Below are positions 15,666-24,333 of a stretch of 64,000 nucleotides of DNA, piece by piece. Both the position numbers and the translations under genes were made by a program. Within the stretch, counting starts at the first letter, position 1, and each line of letters opens with the position of its first letter. The stretch is from Latescibacteria bacterium UBA6620 (GTDB taxonomy: Bacteria; Latescibacterota; UBA2968). The DNA lies in NCBI GenBank assembly GCA_002433075.1, contig DJHM01000022.1, positions 293,673-357,672 of the forward strand, given 5' to 3'. The notes below the pieces were generated by a model, which was not told the DNA's origin, made no database searches, and was given only the letters and a program-made list of their open reading frames with translations.

Positions 15666-17506
15666 AGTTCGTGCGCAACCGGACTGTGTGGAGAAAATTC
15701 GAATGTTTCAAGTCGTGCCAGAATCCCGGCGTAGGCTAGATTCGGATCAATTCTTCTCAGCCTCTCACCGATCAGTTGGGTTAGGTCTACGTTGGGAAAC
15801 GGAAAGAGCGTGTACAGAACCCCTTCTTCTTTCAGATGAACGGCGAGTTTCCGTCCATCAGTCTCATTCGGGCTCGTCGCACAAAGGATCGCATCGAACT
15901 GCAAGTTTAACCCCTTCAAATCGTCGAGACTCGAGAGGATCACACCTGCTGGTTGCTGGGAATCTCGGACCCCGAATCGGAACAACGCGCCGAATGGCAT
16001 TTCTGCGTTCACGGCGCCTTCAACGATGTCACTTTCGCCATATACAAGGAGCGATTCCGAACCCAATTGATATGCGACGTTTTCGAGAAAGGCTCTGACA
16101 TACCCAGTCTTGATCGATTGCTCACGCACGGGCCGCATCCTGCCTTTTCCAACGTTCTTCCAGGCCATCTCAACCACGTCGGCCTCACACGTATCCTGAT
16201 CAACCAGAAACACCGAAATCTGACTCTGGCACCGGGCCAATACCTGCCGAAGAACACTCTCGGAACCGAACGTTACTCGTCCCAAGATCATGTCCTCGGT
16301 TTCGAGCACGAACTCGGGGATCAGGAGCTCGGCGTCAGTGGCCTCCGACTGTGCAAGAAGCAGAACCGCGCGAGCCCCCAATCGCTTGGCGCTGGCCGCG
16401 ACCATTCCCCCAAGGAGGCTATCCAGTGAATCCATGGTGTTACTGATGCGGCGGGGCGAGAGATCCTCCGCATCGAATTCCGTGAACGGTTTCGATGGAA
16501 CAGGACGCTGGGCTTCGATACGACGTGCCTCACGTTCGAGAAAATCGCCATCAAGGTTCTCCGAATCGTGTATCGCCGCGCTAACCGCCAACCGTCGAAC
16601 GTCGACTCCGTGCTTCCCCGCCACATCGGCAACCTTCGGAAGAAAAGAGGAGTGAAACAGTGAATAGCCTGCCGCCACACTCATCATGTCGTGCGGATGT
16701 CGGTGAGTTGCGATCGGCCATATGTAAGCTTCCACAACATCCATCAGTTTGAACAGATCCAAACCAGTCGCGAACCCCTTGCGTTCGAGGACGGCTGCGA
16801 GTACTTCGGTCGGGGCATTGCCTGCGCTTCGCCCTAAGCCACACAACGTCACATCCAGATAGGTTGCCCCGTGTTCCAGGGCGCTCAGACAGTTCTGAAT
16901 GACGAGGAGCAGATTGTTGTGGCCGTGAAAACCCAGACGAACAGAGCTCGCGGACGAGGCAGAGGCAAAATACGCCCCGACTTCCTCTGGGAGCATTCCG
17001 CCGGCAGAGTCCACACAGTAGACGGCCTCGACACCAGCGTCTTCCGCTTCTCGGGCCTTTCGGCCAAATTCATCCGGCGAGATCACGTAGGTCTTCATGA
17101 GGTTGACGAAGGGGACCAACCCAATCGAACGTGCGTATTCACAGATTGGATAGGCACGTTCGATCTCCGTTGCGTTATCTCCGATTCGGACGAAATCCAT
17201 CCCAGCGTCTCTCGCGGCATCCAACTGGTCGAGGGTACCGACATCAGGGATATAGAACGCTCCGACGCGGGCCTCACCCGCTGTCTCCTTCGCGGCAGTA
17301 ATCAAGTCAACATCGGTATCCAGCATGTCGCCCTTGCCCGCTTCGCTGGCACCGAGCCCCAATCCGTGCCCGATTTCTATCCATTTCATCCCCAACGCGG
17401 CCAGTTCGCCAACTAGCACGCGGGTATCTTGGCGGGTGAATTTGAAGTCCACCGTATAATTGCCGTCTCGGATCGTGCAATCCAGCAACGCAGTCTGGCT
17501 ACCCAT
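15662..17506 (-). CDS. DRE-TIM (HMGL-like) aldolase with unknown C-terminal domain
   Basis: The protein has 614 residues. Residues ~1-330 form a DRE-TIM metallolyase like 4-hydroxy-2-oxovalerate aldolase (DmpG): LLDCTIRDGNY with the RDG catalytic triplet at 13-15, the metal-binding GFHGHNNLL, and TLCGLGRSAGNAPTE. The enzymes make or break 4-hydroxy-2-oxo acids from pyruvate and an aldehyde. Residues ~340-614 are not the DmpG communication domain and I do not recognise them; they include YGESDIVEGAVNAEMPFGAL and a Rossmann-like C-terminal half. It overlaps the aminotransferase gene by eight bases. Aldolase followed by aminotransferase suggests formation of a hydroxylated amino acid. Confidence 0.75.
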   Translation of the reverse strand: MGSQTALLDCTIRDGNYTVDFKFTRQDTRVLVGELAALGMKWIEIGHGLGLGASEAGKGDMLDTDVDLITAAKETAGEARVGAFYIPDVGTLDQLDAARDAGMDFVRIGDNATEIERAYPICEYARSIGLVPFVNLMKTYVISPDEFGRKAREAEDAGVEAVYCVDSAGGMLPEEVGAYFASASSASSVRLGFHGHNNLLLVIQNCLSALEHGATYLDVTLCGLGRSAGNAPTEVLAAVLERKGFATGLDLFKLMDVVEAYIWPIATHRHPHDMMSVAAGYSLFHSSFLPKVADVAGKHGVDVRRLAVSAAIHDSENLDGDFLEREARRIEAQRPVPSKPFTEFDAEDLSPRRISNTMDSLDSLLGGMVAASAKRLGARAVLLLAQSEATDAELLIPEFVLETEDMILGRVTFGSESVLRQVLARCQSQISVFLVDQDTCEADVVEMAWKNVGKGRMRPVREQSIKTGYVRAFLENVAYQLGSESLLVYGESDIVEGAVNAEMPFGALFRFGVRDSQQPAGVILSSLDDLKGLNLQFDAILCATSPNETDGRKLAVHLKEEGVLYTLFPFPNVDLTQLIGERLRRIDPNLAYAGILARLETFEFSPHSPVAHEL

Positions 17507-18677
17507 TCAGGATGTTTCCCATTCTTTCGACAGCTCGAGCCTGAGTCTGAAGGTCCCCGCCGTATGAAATCCGCACGTGCTGCTCATAACTCGGCCCGAA
17601 AACATCGCCTGGGACCATTGCCATGGCGTGCTCATCAAGAACAAAGGAGCAGAACTCCCGACCAGTCATTGATCGGAATTCAACACGCGGGAATGTATAA
17701 AACGCACCCTCCGGCGTGGTTGCCTCCAATGCGTCGCACTCTTCGACCAGGTCGGACCAGAGCTTTCGTCTCTTCATAAAAGCGGTTTTCATCTCTTGGA
17801 GATACTGGGTCAGCCCGTCATCCGACAGAAGCTGCGCTGCCGCTTTTTGAGCAAATGACACGCCGCAAACCGCCGTGTACTGATGGATTCGATTCAGTGC
17901 GTCAGACAGTTCAGCGTCTGCCGCGACATAACCCAGCCGCCACCCGGTCATGGCGTAGCTCTTGGAGAAGCTGTTGATGTAGATCAGTCGGTTGGAGTCC
18001 CCCATGTACGAGGCGATCGATTCGTGAGTTCCCTCGTAGACAAAGTCGCGATAGACGTCGTCACACAAAACGTAAAACCCGTGTTTGTCCGACAGTGCGG
18101 CGACCTCCCTCAGCGTGTCGGCCGTCTGTACACCTCCTGTCGGGTTGGATGGGCTGTTCACGACGACCAGGCGCGTTGCTGGCGTGATCGCATCCTCTAG
18201 CTGTTGGGTGTCAATCTGGAAGCCGTTTTCCGATCGTAGGGGCAGGGGGACGACTCGAGCACCCGCCATCTGAGCCACTGCATCGTAGTGGGGCCATGCA
18301 GGCATCGGCACAATGATCTCGTCCCGGTGATCGAGGAGCGTAAGCGCAGTCATGCATACTGCTTCGCTAGCTCCAATCGTTATGATGATTTCCGTGTCCG
18401 GATCGAACCGACGTCCTGTCTGCCTTTCGATCTGATCGGATACCGATTCCCTGAGCTCGAGCAGACCGCGATTCTGTACATAGTGAACGAATCCATCCGC
18501 TATCGCATCCTGAACTCGGAGCTCCATGCCTTTGGGCATCTTCCACGCAGGCTTACCGACCTCCAGATGGAGGACCTCAATGCCTTCCGCTTCCATCCGC
18601 TTAGTACGATCGAAGATAGTTCGGATGCCCGAAGCGGGAGGAAATCGCCTCAATGCTTGATGAGATTCAGGACCCAT
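17499..18677 (-). CDS. class I/II aminotransferase (aspartate aminotransferase-like)
   Basis: This is a PLP fold-type I enzyme of about 392 residues. It has EVGKPAWKMPKG near the N-terminus, NSPSNPTGGVQ, and DDVYRDFVYEG. The cofactor lysine sits in SFSKSYAMTGWRLGY, and the carboxylate-binding arginine in HVRISYGG. I place the start at ATG 18675-18677, which overlaps the upstream FemX-like gene by eleven bases. A longer frame to 18710 would overlap by 44. It should transfer an amino group to a 2-oxo acid, so it fits immediately downstream of an aldolase product as the step giving an alpha-amino acid. The substrate itself is inferred. Confidence 0.85.
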   Translation of the reverse strand: MGPESHQALRRFPPASGIRTIFDRTKRMEAEGIEVLHLEVGKPAWKMPKGMELRVQDAIADGFVHYVQNRGLLELRESVSDQIERQTGRRFDPDTEIIITIGASEAVCMTALTLLDHRDEIIVPMPAWPHYDAVAQMAGARVVPLPLRSENGFQIDTQQLEDAITPATRLVVVNSPSNPTGGVQTADTLREVAALSDKHGFYVLCDDVYRDFVYEGTHESIASYMGDSNRLIYINSFSKSYAMTGWRLGYVAADAELSDALNRIHQYTAVCGVSFAQKAAAQLLSDDGLTQYLQEMKTAFMKRRKLWSDLVEECDALEATTPEGAFYTFPRVEFRSMTGREFCSFVLDEHAMAMVPGDVFGPSYEQHVRISYGGDLQTQARAVERMGNILNG

Positions 18678-19728
18678 AGCGATAGAACAGCACTCTACTC
18701 CCTGCTTCATCTTTTAGGTCGGTGTGCTGCTCGTTCCAGATGCGACGCAGAACATCGTAGGAATCCGGATCGTGAACACGCTTGCCAAAAACGAAGTCAT
18801 GAGAAGCGTTACTCATGGATTGCTTGAATCCAGCAAGAGAATCGTCCGACCGACCCGTCAATCCCCCCCCCAGGTGCAAAGCGGACAGACCCGCCTCTCT
18901 CCCAAGTTGGGCGGCCTCGTACAGCAGGAGATTCGTGGCGCCCGGAACGTAGATCTCACGCGAGGACGCCGAAAGATGGTAGTGGAGAATCCTCTCACCT
19001 CGCAGGAAAACACCCGCGGCCACCCACGTCCCCTCGATCTGTGCTGTGAGCAGATAGCCCCGCCGATGGATCAGATCATTCAGCCCACAGAAGTATCGAT
19101 CGTCGAATTGATAGAACGAATCTGCATCCTTTCGATCCATTGTGATACGATAAAGGCTCCGAAACCGCTCCAAATCTTCCTCATCGCGGCAGGCAACAAC
19201 CTGTAAACCCAGTTTTCTGGCCCGCCTTATGCTGTTCCGGGCCCTCGATGCAAAGGCCATCTCATCAGGCCCCAGGGCCGCGAGGTCGATCGAAAATGTG
19301 CTTCGATCGTGGACCCGCTCGACCTTCGGATTGGCCAGTCCTTCATTTCTGATGAGCGGATGAAACCGGAGGAATTCTGCCACGATGCCACGATCCCTGC
19401 ACCATGTGTCGAAGGCATCGTGAGCTTTCTCCAAGAAGACAGGATCTTTGGTTGTCGAAATCGGACCTCCATACCCATATGGTGTCTCTATATCGAACCA
19501 ATTGTTTTCAATGGATTTATGTCCGACCCGGTCGATCGGCCGGACCAGCATGGGATAAATCCATGAATCGCCGCCTTCCTCATATATATATAGGCGTCCT
19601 TCGCCTGTGTGTGCGTGGAGCGACACATATTCAGGCCTGAAATAAATGTCTTGAACGTCAACATCGAACCGGGAAAGCGTCTCGGTCCACTGTCCCACGT
19701 CATCTGGAGTGTCACAGGACAACGTCAT
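18667..19728 (-). CDS. FemAB/FemX-like acyl- or aminoacyltransferase (GNAT fold)
   Basis: The protein has 353 residues. The C-terminal GNAT domain matches the peptidoglycan-bridge FemX/BioF2-like group: RARNSIRRARKLGLQVV, then IHRRGYLLTAQIEGTWVAAG, GERILHYHLSAS, and GLSALHLGGG. Classical Fem enzymes transfer amino acids from tRNA to an amino group on the cell-wall stem; relatives in glycan loci act on amino sugars. Here it lies between a PLP enzyme and the aminotransferase/aldolase genes. It is therefore the best candidate for attaching the predicted amino acid to a sugar amine. No membrane segment is visible. The donor, tRNA, carrier protein or CoA, cannot be decided. Confidence 0.7.
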   Translation of the reverse strand: MTLSCDTPDDVGQWTETLSRFDVDVQDIYFRPEYVSLHAHTGEGRLYIYEEGGDSWIYPMLVRPIDRVGHKSIENNWFDIETPYGYGGPISTTKDPVFLEKAHDAFDTWCRDRGIVAEFLRFHPLIRNEGLANPKVERVHDRSTFSIDLAALGPDEMAFASRARNSIRRARKLGLQVVACRDEEDLERFRSLYRITMDRKDADSFYQFDDRYFCGLNDLIHRRGYLLTAQIEGTWVAAGVFLRGERILHYHLSASSREIYVPGATNLLLYEAAQLGREAGLSALHLGGGLTGRSDDSLAGFKQSMSNASHDFVFGKRVHDPDSYDVLRRIWNEQHTDLKDEAGSRVLFYRYGS

Positions 19729-20792
19729 TCGGATGCCCGTTCGACCTCAGAAGCCAGGCGGTCAATGTCAGAAGCATCGTAGCGCTGATCGATCGGCAAC
19801 GTCAGACCCTCTCTAGGAAGCCAGTTCATCTCTACGACCTGATCAGGAACAGCACCTGGAGTCCGCCAGTGTACAGGACAGAAAACACGCCGCGTGGCCA
19901 ATCGCCGGCGGAGCCGATCCCTATTCGCATCGCGAATCACGAACCCAAGCGGGACGACGGCAGGCGGGAGCTCGTCGTGCAGTCGCCTGACCCGCGGCGA
20001 GAGTGCCTGGTTCAGGCGTTCCCAATTCTCCCTCCTTCTGTGACCGATTCGCTCCCAGGGAAGAGAGGCCGCTAATCCAAGAGCTTCTTCGGGTACGCCT
20101 GAGAAAACCGAGTGATCGTCCAGAAACGTCTCCACATCGGAAAGCTCGCGTCTATAGTTGCTCTCTATCGATTCATCGACTGCGAGCGAGCGATCGGCCA
20201 GGTAAGCACCCCGCTGGAGGCGCGCCTGAATCGATCTCAGATAAGCCGCCTCCATACCGTCGCTAACCTGTGTACTCTCGTGGCCAATACTGCACCACCC
20301 GCCCAGCGGCACGGGACCGAATTTTCTGAGACTCGTAACGACGTAGCGGTTAGCCCCCGGCACCGGTTTCCTTGATCCTGGCAACACGTGTGCGAAGTCC
20401 TCGATCAGGATCACCTCGGGGTCAGCCGCCAGTTCATCGGCCAGCGGATTGGTCCATCCGAAATAGTGAATCACGAGAACTGCCCCGGCACGAGGACGAT
20501 CACTCGTCGAACCATCCGGTGAAACGACGTAGAACGCCCCCTCCATCCCGAGTGCTTCGATCGGCTGAAGCAGACTCTCACACAGAAAGCTCGGAACGTA
20601 GATCTGATCGACACCGATCGCTTTGAGATGCGCGAGTACTCGTCCGAACGCAGAACGTCCCGATGCAGTAAAACTCCCGGTGCCCCCTAGCAAATCGACC
20701 AGTCGCTCCGGGCCGTTCGTTCTAACGGCGTCGATCTCGAAGTCCCCGCCGACGCACCACCTTGTCATTTCTGTCGTCACACTCACACTCAA
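19725..20792 (-). CDS. divergent DegT-like PLP enzyme
   Basis: This protein of up to 355 residues is a distant relative of the DegT/StrS aminotransferases. Recognisable parts are GTGSFTASGRSAFGRVLAHL, VLIEDFAHVLPGS (PLP aspartate), and TSLRKFGPVPLGGW, whose lysine is the likely cofactor residue. Starts are ambiguous. TTG 20792 overlaps the formyltransferase stop by four bases; GTG codons follow, and ATG is at 20766-20768. Similar divergent DegT proteins are often found next to FemAB-type GNAT genes, as here (overlap of four bases). It may aminate a sugar or generate a small amine. The substrate is unknown. Confidence 0.65.
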   Translation of the reverse strand: MSVSVTTEMTRWCVGGDFEIDAVRTNGPERLVDLLGGTGSFTASGRSAFGRVLAHLKAIGVDQIYVPSFLCESLLQPIEALGMEGAFYVVSPDGSTSDRPRAGAVLVIHYFGWTNPLADELAADPEVILIEDFAHVLPGSRKPVPGANRYVVTSLRKFGPVPLGGWCSIGHESTQVSDGMEAAYLRSIQARLQRGAYLADRSLAVDESIESNYRRELSDVETFLDDHSVFSGVPEEALGLAASLPWERIGHRRRENWERLNQALSPRVRRLHDELPPAVVPLGFVIRDANRDRLRRRLATRRVFCPVHWRTPGAVPDQVVEMNWLPREGLTLPIDQRYDASDIDRLASEVERASE

Positions 20793-21352
20793 TGCAGCTG
20801 ACCGTTTTCCTTGAGCTTAGTCAGAGCCAACGAGATGGTCCTAGGTTCCACATCCCCGAACAGAAGCTGATAGATATCATCAAGCCCCATCCCCTCAACG
20901 CACGCCCGCTCCTGAACGATGGTTTCACCCGCATCGACGGCGGCAACCATGTGATGAACAGTTACGCCCGTGTAGTTCTGACCATCCTTGAAAGCTTCCT
21001 TGATCGCATTTCTACCTTTGTATGCGGGTAGCAGAGAGGGATGTGAGTTCACGAACAACGCGCCTCCCTCCAATACATCCTGTGGGATGATAAAGGGAAA
21101 TCCAGCCGAAAGGACGAGTTGACTGTTCTGTCCACGCAGGAAGTCGAACGCAGTTTCGCGATCTTCCTCATCGACCACGTTGGCTTCCCAACCTTGTTCT
21201 TCAGCTGCCCTGTGGACCCACGAATCTCTTGGCGTAAGAATCGAGGCGACACGCGCGAACCGTCGAAGGGATTGGAGCGCTTCTATGCGTGTCCCGATAA
21301 AGCACGCTTCTGATTCAAGCCGCGGGAAGACTGTCGGTCCATTCTCTGGCAT
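20789..21352 (-). CDS. formyltransferase-family protein (PurN/Fmt-like)
   Basis: This short formyltransferase has 187 residues. The catalytic signature is intact: FVNSHPSLLPAYKGRNA supplies Asn and His, and VDAGETIVQE supplies Asp. The C-terminus is short, so it is neither Fmt nor an ArnA-type fusion. The N-terminus begins within the LegG gene (overlap of 38 bases), because no later start precedes the first strand ACFIGTRIEAL. Sugar N-formyltransferases of O-antigen loci use N10-formyl-tetrahydrofolate to formylate a 4-amino sugar. Its position right after legG-legI suggests an N-formyl nonulosonic acid or precursor, which is an inference. Confidence 0.75.
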   Translation of the reverse strand: MPENGPTVFPRLESEACFIGTRIEALQSLRRFARVASILTPRDSWVHRAAEEQGWEANVVDEEDRETAFDFLRGQNSQLVLSAGFPFIIPQDVLEGGALFVNSHPSLLPAYKGRNAIKEAFKDGQNYTGVTVHHMVAAVDAGETIVQERACVEGMGLDDIYQLLFGDVEPRTISLALTKLKENGQLH

Positions 21353-22487
21353 GGTGAAATGATTTCGGGCATCGGGCGATATCCAGATCGAGATCTTTGA
21401 TCCGGTCCACCACGAGCCGTTCTGTAGGGCGCTCTGTCATCCGATCCTGGTGCGACCGGAGACGTGTAAGGTACGTCTCGTCTGTCGTTGCGGTTTCAAC
21501 CGCCCTCGCGATTTCCCGACGATCGTGTTGGACTGTGATCCAGCACGCCAGGTGCTCCCGCCCCCTCTGCCGCGGCCCAACATTGACCACGGGCAGCCCC
21601 ACACTCATCGCCTCAACAAGGGCGGAACTGGAATTGCCCACGAGGACCGACGCGTGCGCCATAACACTCGCGAAAGTCTCCCGGCTGCTCGGCGGAGGAA
21701 GGACCTGGAAGGGTCCGTCACCGGCATATGCCTCCATTCTCTTAAGGACGGCCCGGCCACCCGGATCGTCGTTCGGATTCGCGAGCAACACGGATTCGGA
21801 CCTGTTGCGCAGCGCTTCTATCGTTTCGACAATCTCCTCTTCCGCCTTATCGGAAGACTGGGTAACCGGGTGTTGGATTACCAGGATGTAATCGCCATCT
21901 ATTCCGCAATAGCTGAGAACCTCTTCCTTGCTCATCGAGACATCCGGCATCAGATCACCTCCTGGCAGCCCGACAACCTGAACGTTCGCGGGATCCTCAC
22001 CCATTTGAATCACGCGTTCAGCATGTTCTTCGAACCCCACGAGATGGAGGTGCGCGAATTTCGTGATCGCGTGCCGAATAGAATCATCGATCGAACCCGA
22101 CAGCGCCCCTCCACAAAGATGAACCACTGGGATGTTTTGCGTAGCCCCGGCGACCGCACCAGCGAGCTGTTCCCCCCGGTCTCCCAGAACCAGGACGACA
22201 TCCGGACGGATCCTGCCGACTGCTTTACTGATTCCATGCAGATAGCTTCCGATCGTAGCCGCCATGCCAACGTTCCCATCCCCTGCAGTGCGACCCCCCA
22301 CTTTCTCAGCAATTGGCAACCCATCGGCCACGATCTCCTTCCACGTTTCACCGTGGACAGGATCCAAATGCATGCCCGTAACCAGCACGCCGAGCTCGAT
22401 CGCCTCATCTTCGTGCAGGTACTGTAGGAGTCGCCGCGCGGGGCCGTAGTCTGCTCTTGTCCCGCTGACATAGAGCACACGTCTCAT
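21315..22487 (-). CDS. legG: LegG/NeuC-type hydrolysing nucleotide-sugar 2-epimerase
   Basis: This 390-residue GT-B-fold epimerase has an N-terminal YVSGTRADYGPARRLL, VTGMHL with the conserved GMHL, VLVLGDRGEQLAGA, and GGALSGSIDDSIRHAITKF. The donor-site block VGNSSSALVEAMSVGLPVVN is near residue 290. In the pathway it removes the nucleotide from the diamino-sugar substrate and inverts C2, giving a free ManNAc-type sugar for the synthase. It starts with an ATGA overlap on legI. NeuC acting on plain UDP-GlcNAc is possible, but the presence of LegB, LegC and PtmE favours the LegG role. Confidence 0.85.
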   Translation of the reverse strand: MRRVLYVSGTRADYGPARRLLQYLHEDEAIELGVLVTGMHLDPVHGETWKEIVADGLPIAEKVGGRTAGDGNVGMAATIGSYLHGISKAVGRIRPDVVLVLGDRGEQLAGAVAGATQNIPVVHLCGGALSGSIDDSIRHAITKFAHLHLVGFEEHAERVIQMGEDPANVQVVGLPGGDLMPDVSMSKEEVLSYCGIDGDYILVIQHPVTQSSDKAEEEIVETIEALRNRSESVLLANPNDDPGGRAVLKRMEAYAGDGPFQVLPPPSSRETFASVMAHASVLVGNSSSALVEAMSVGLPVVNVGPRQRGREHLACWITVQHDRREIARAVETATTDETYLTRLRSHQDRMTERPTERLVVDRIKDLDLDIARCPKSFHHAREWTDSLPAA

Positions 22488-23542
22488 TCAAACATGTCCC
22501 ATTGGATCGGAACATCAGCGCTGATGTCCACCTTGGCCTTCCGACCCACCACGCGCGAGACAAGACTCGGCTCGACGCCGGTAGCTGGCCTTTTCAGGCA
22601 AAGGTCGCCTTCGGACACAACTTTCCCGCGCTCGATCGCCCTTGCTGATACGATACTGCGCCGAGCGACCCGTTGTACCTCGGCTTCTCCCGGTTGCAAG
22701 CGCTTGACCCCGTCACCTCGAGCAACCTCGACCTGCCGAAGATCCCTCACGAAATCGCTTAGCTCCTGAGGATCGAGTGACATGGCGTGATCAGGCCCAG
22801 GCAGAGCGCGGTCGAGCGTGAAGTGCTTTTCAACCAAAGACGCGCCCAATGCAACTGCACCCGCTGCGACGCTCCTCGACTCGGTATGATCGCTGAACCC
22901 GACGGGGACCCCATAAGCCCGTCGTAGAGTTTCGATCACGTCGAGATTCACGTGTTCGGGTGCGGTCGGATAGTTGGACACGCAATGGAACAGGGCGTAG
23001 TCAGTACAGCCGTTTCGCCGCACGCACGAGACCGCTTCGTCAACTTCCTCGAGCGTGCTCATGCCCGTGCTCAACAGGATCGGTACTCCCGTCCGGGCCA
23101 TGTGTTCGAGCAGAGGGAGATTCGTGATTTCACCCGACCCTACCTTGATCGCGGCCCCTCCCAGCTCCAGGTAGAAGTCGACCGCCCGTGCGTCAAAGCA
23201 GGACGCCGTGTAGTGAATCCCCAGTTCTTGACAACAGGCCACGATCTCCCGATGGGCCTCCCACGGAAGTTCGTACGAATCCGCCATTTCGAGCATGGAG
23301 GTCGATCCGGTATGGCTCTCCTGGTATTCGGCAGTGGACGCAGCCCCGGAGATCTGCTCCTCGGCGCGGAACAACTGAAACTTCACAGCATCGACAGAGG
23401 CCGCCGCCGCCGCCCGAACAAGGTCGAGGGCCATCCCCAGGTTCCCGTTATGGTTCACCCCCGCTTCCGCGATGACGAAACACGGATGGCCCGGCCCAAT
23501 CTTCCGGGAACCGATGGGAATCGACCTTACCACAACGTCCAC
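22484..23542 (-). CDS. legI: LegI/NeuB-type nonulosonic acid synthase
   Basis: This 352-residue protein condenses a C6 ManNAc-type sugar with phosphoenolpyruvate. The TIM-barrel domain opens with GPGHPCFVIAEAGVNHNG and continues with DAVKFQLF, IKVGSGEITNLPLLE, STGMSTLEEV, and GFSDHTES. A C-terminal antifreeze-like SAF domain (RRSIVSARAIERGKVV) starts near residue 285. GTG at 23540-23542 overlaps the ptmA stop; a second GTG at 23531-23533 is equally plausible. Its position between ptmA and legG matches the late half of legionaminic acid clusters. Confidence 0.88.
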   Translation of the reverse strand: MDVVVRSIPIGSRKIGPGHPCFVIAEAGVNHNGNLGMALDLVRAAAAASVDAVKFQLFRAEEQISGAASTAEYQESHTGSTSMLEMADSYELPWEAHREIVACCQELGIHYTASCFDARAVDFYLELGGAAIKVGSGEITNLPLLEHMARTGVPILLSTGMSTLEEVDEAVSCVRRNGCTDYALFHCVSNYPTAPEHVNLDVIETLRRAYGVPVGFSDHTESRSVAAGAVALGASLVEKHFTLDRALPGPDHAMSLDPQELSDFVRDLRQVEVARGDGVKRLQPGEAEVQRVARRSIVSARAIERGKVVSEGDLCLKRPATGVEPSLVSRVVGRKAKVDISADVPIQWDMFE

Positions 23543-24333
23543 CCGCCATCGACGACAAGATTCTGACCTGTCACGTAGCTCGAAAGATCACTCGCCAGGT
23601 AGAGGAAGGCTCCCTTCAGATCCTCCTCTTTCCCCATTCGAACGAGGGGGGTTCCCTTTTCATATCGCTCTCGGAAGTTCTCCGGTTGCCCACGCTCGAT
23701 GCCGCCGGGACTGACGACATTCACCCTTACCGCTGGAGCCAATACGCTGGCTAGATACCGGGCCAGTTGATTCAGTCCGGCCTTCGATGCCCCATACGCT
23801 GCCGCCGTGCTCATCTCAGTCCCTTCGTAGATCGCATGATCCGGGGCTACGAGTCCCTGCGTGGACGAGACGAAGACCACGGAACCACGACCTGTTCTAC
23901 CGAGACTATCTGCAAGACTCTGGGTGAGCAGGAACGCAGAGGTCAGGTTGACCCTCATCGCTTCGTCCCACGCTTCGACCGACTGTTCAGCAAGCGGTCC
24001 GACCCAACCTTCCCGATCGGTCGTGCCTACATATCCGGCACAGTGAATCAGGACATCGACACCACCGAGTTGATCGAGCGCCCGGGCAGCCGACTCACGG
24101 ATCTGTGAAACATCCTTCAGGTCACACGGGAGGGGCACAGCAGCACCGCCCCGGATACCGTTGAGCTGTTCAGCTCGCCGAGTACACGACTCCGACGCAA
24201 GGTCCAGAACTGCGACGCTCGCGCCCGCTTCCACGAGGGCCTCGCCTGCAGCCAGTCCGATGTGCCCCGCTCCCCCAGTAATCACGGCCTGACGCCCAGC
24301 AAGATCCATGAGTGTCGACAGTCTTTTCATCAA
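23527..24333 (-). CDS. ptmA: PtmA-type short-chain dehydrogenase
   Basis: This 268-residue classical SDR has TGGAGHIGLAAGEAL as the cofactor motif, HCAGYVG, VNLTSAFLLTQ, and SSTQGLVAPDHAIYEGT. Catalytic Tyr/Lys are in AYGASKAGLNQ. The C-terminal VTGQNLVVDGGWTLW is typical. The SSTQGLVAPDH segment is characteristic of PtmA (flagellin modification protein A), which occurs with legionaminic acid genes and is proposed to help form the glucosamine precursor. Its partner in Campylobacter, PtmF, is not seen here. Overlaps the class III aminotransferase gene by four bases. Confidence 0.78.
   Translation of the reverse strand: MMKRLSTLMDLAGRQAVITGGAGHIGLAAGEALVEAGASVAVLDLASESCTRRAEQLNGIRGGAAVPLPCDLKDVSQIRESAARALDQLGGVDVLIHCAGYVGTTDREGWVGPLAEQSVEAWDEAMRVNLTSAFLLTQSLADSLGRTGRGSVVFVSSTQGLVAPDHAIYEGTEMSTAAAYGASKAGLNQLARYLASVLAPAVRVNVVSPGGIERGQPENFRERYEKGTPLVRMGKEEDLKGAFLYLASDLSSYVTGQNLVVDGGWTLW

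Noticed and set aside
19579..19592. TATATATA run as a possible promoter
   Set aside because: It lies inside the FemX-like coding frame (a Tyr-Ile-Tyr stretch) and has no -35 or intergenic space.
21450..22427. Long plus-strand open frame (325 codons) opposite legG
   Set aside because: It lies entirely antisense to a clear LegG/NeuC gene; its translation has no recognisable domain and is rich in Arg/His/Pro, as expected of a GC-rich antisense frame.
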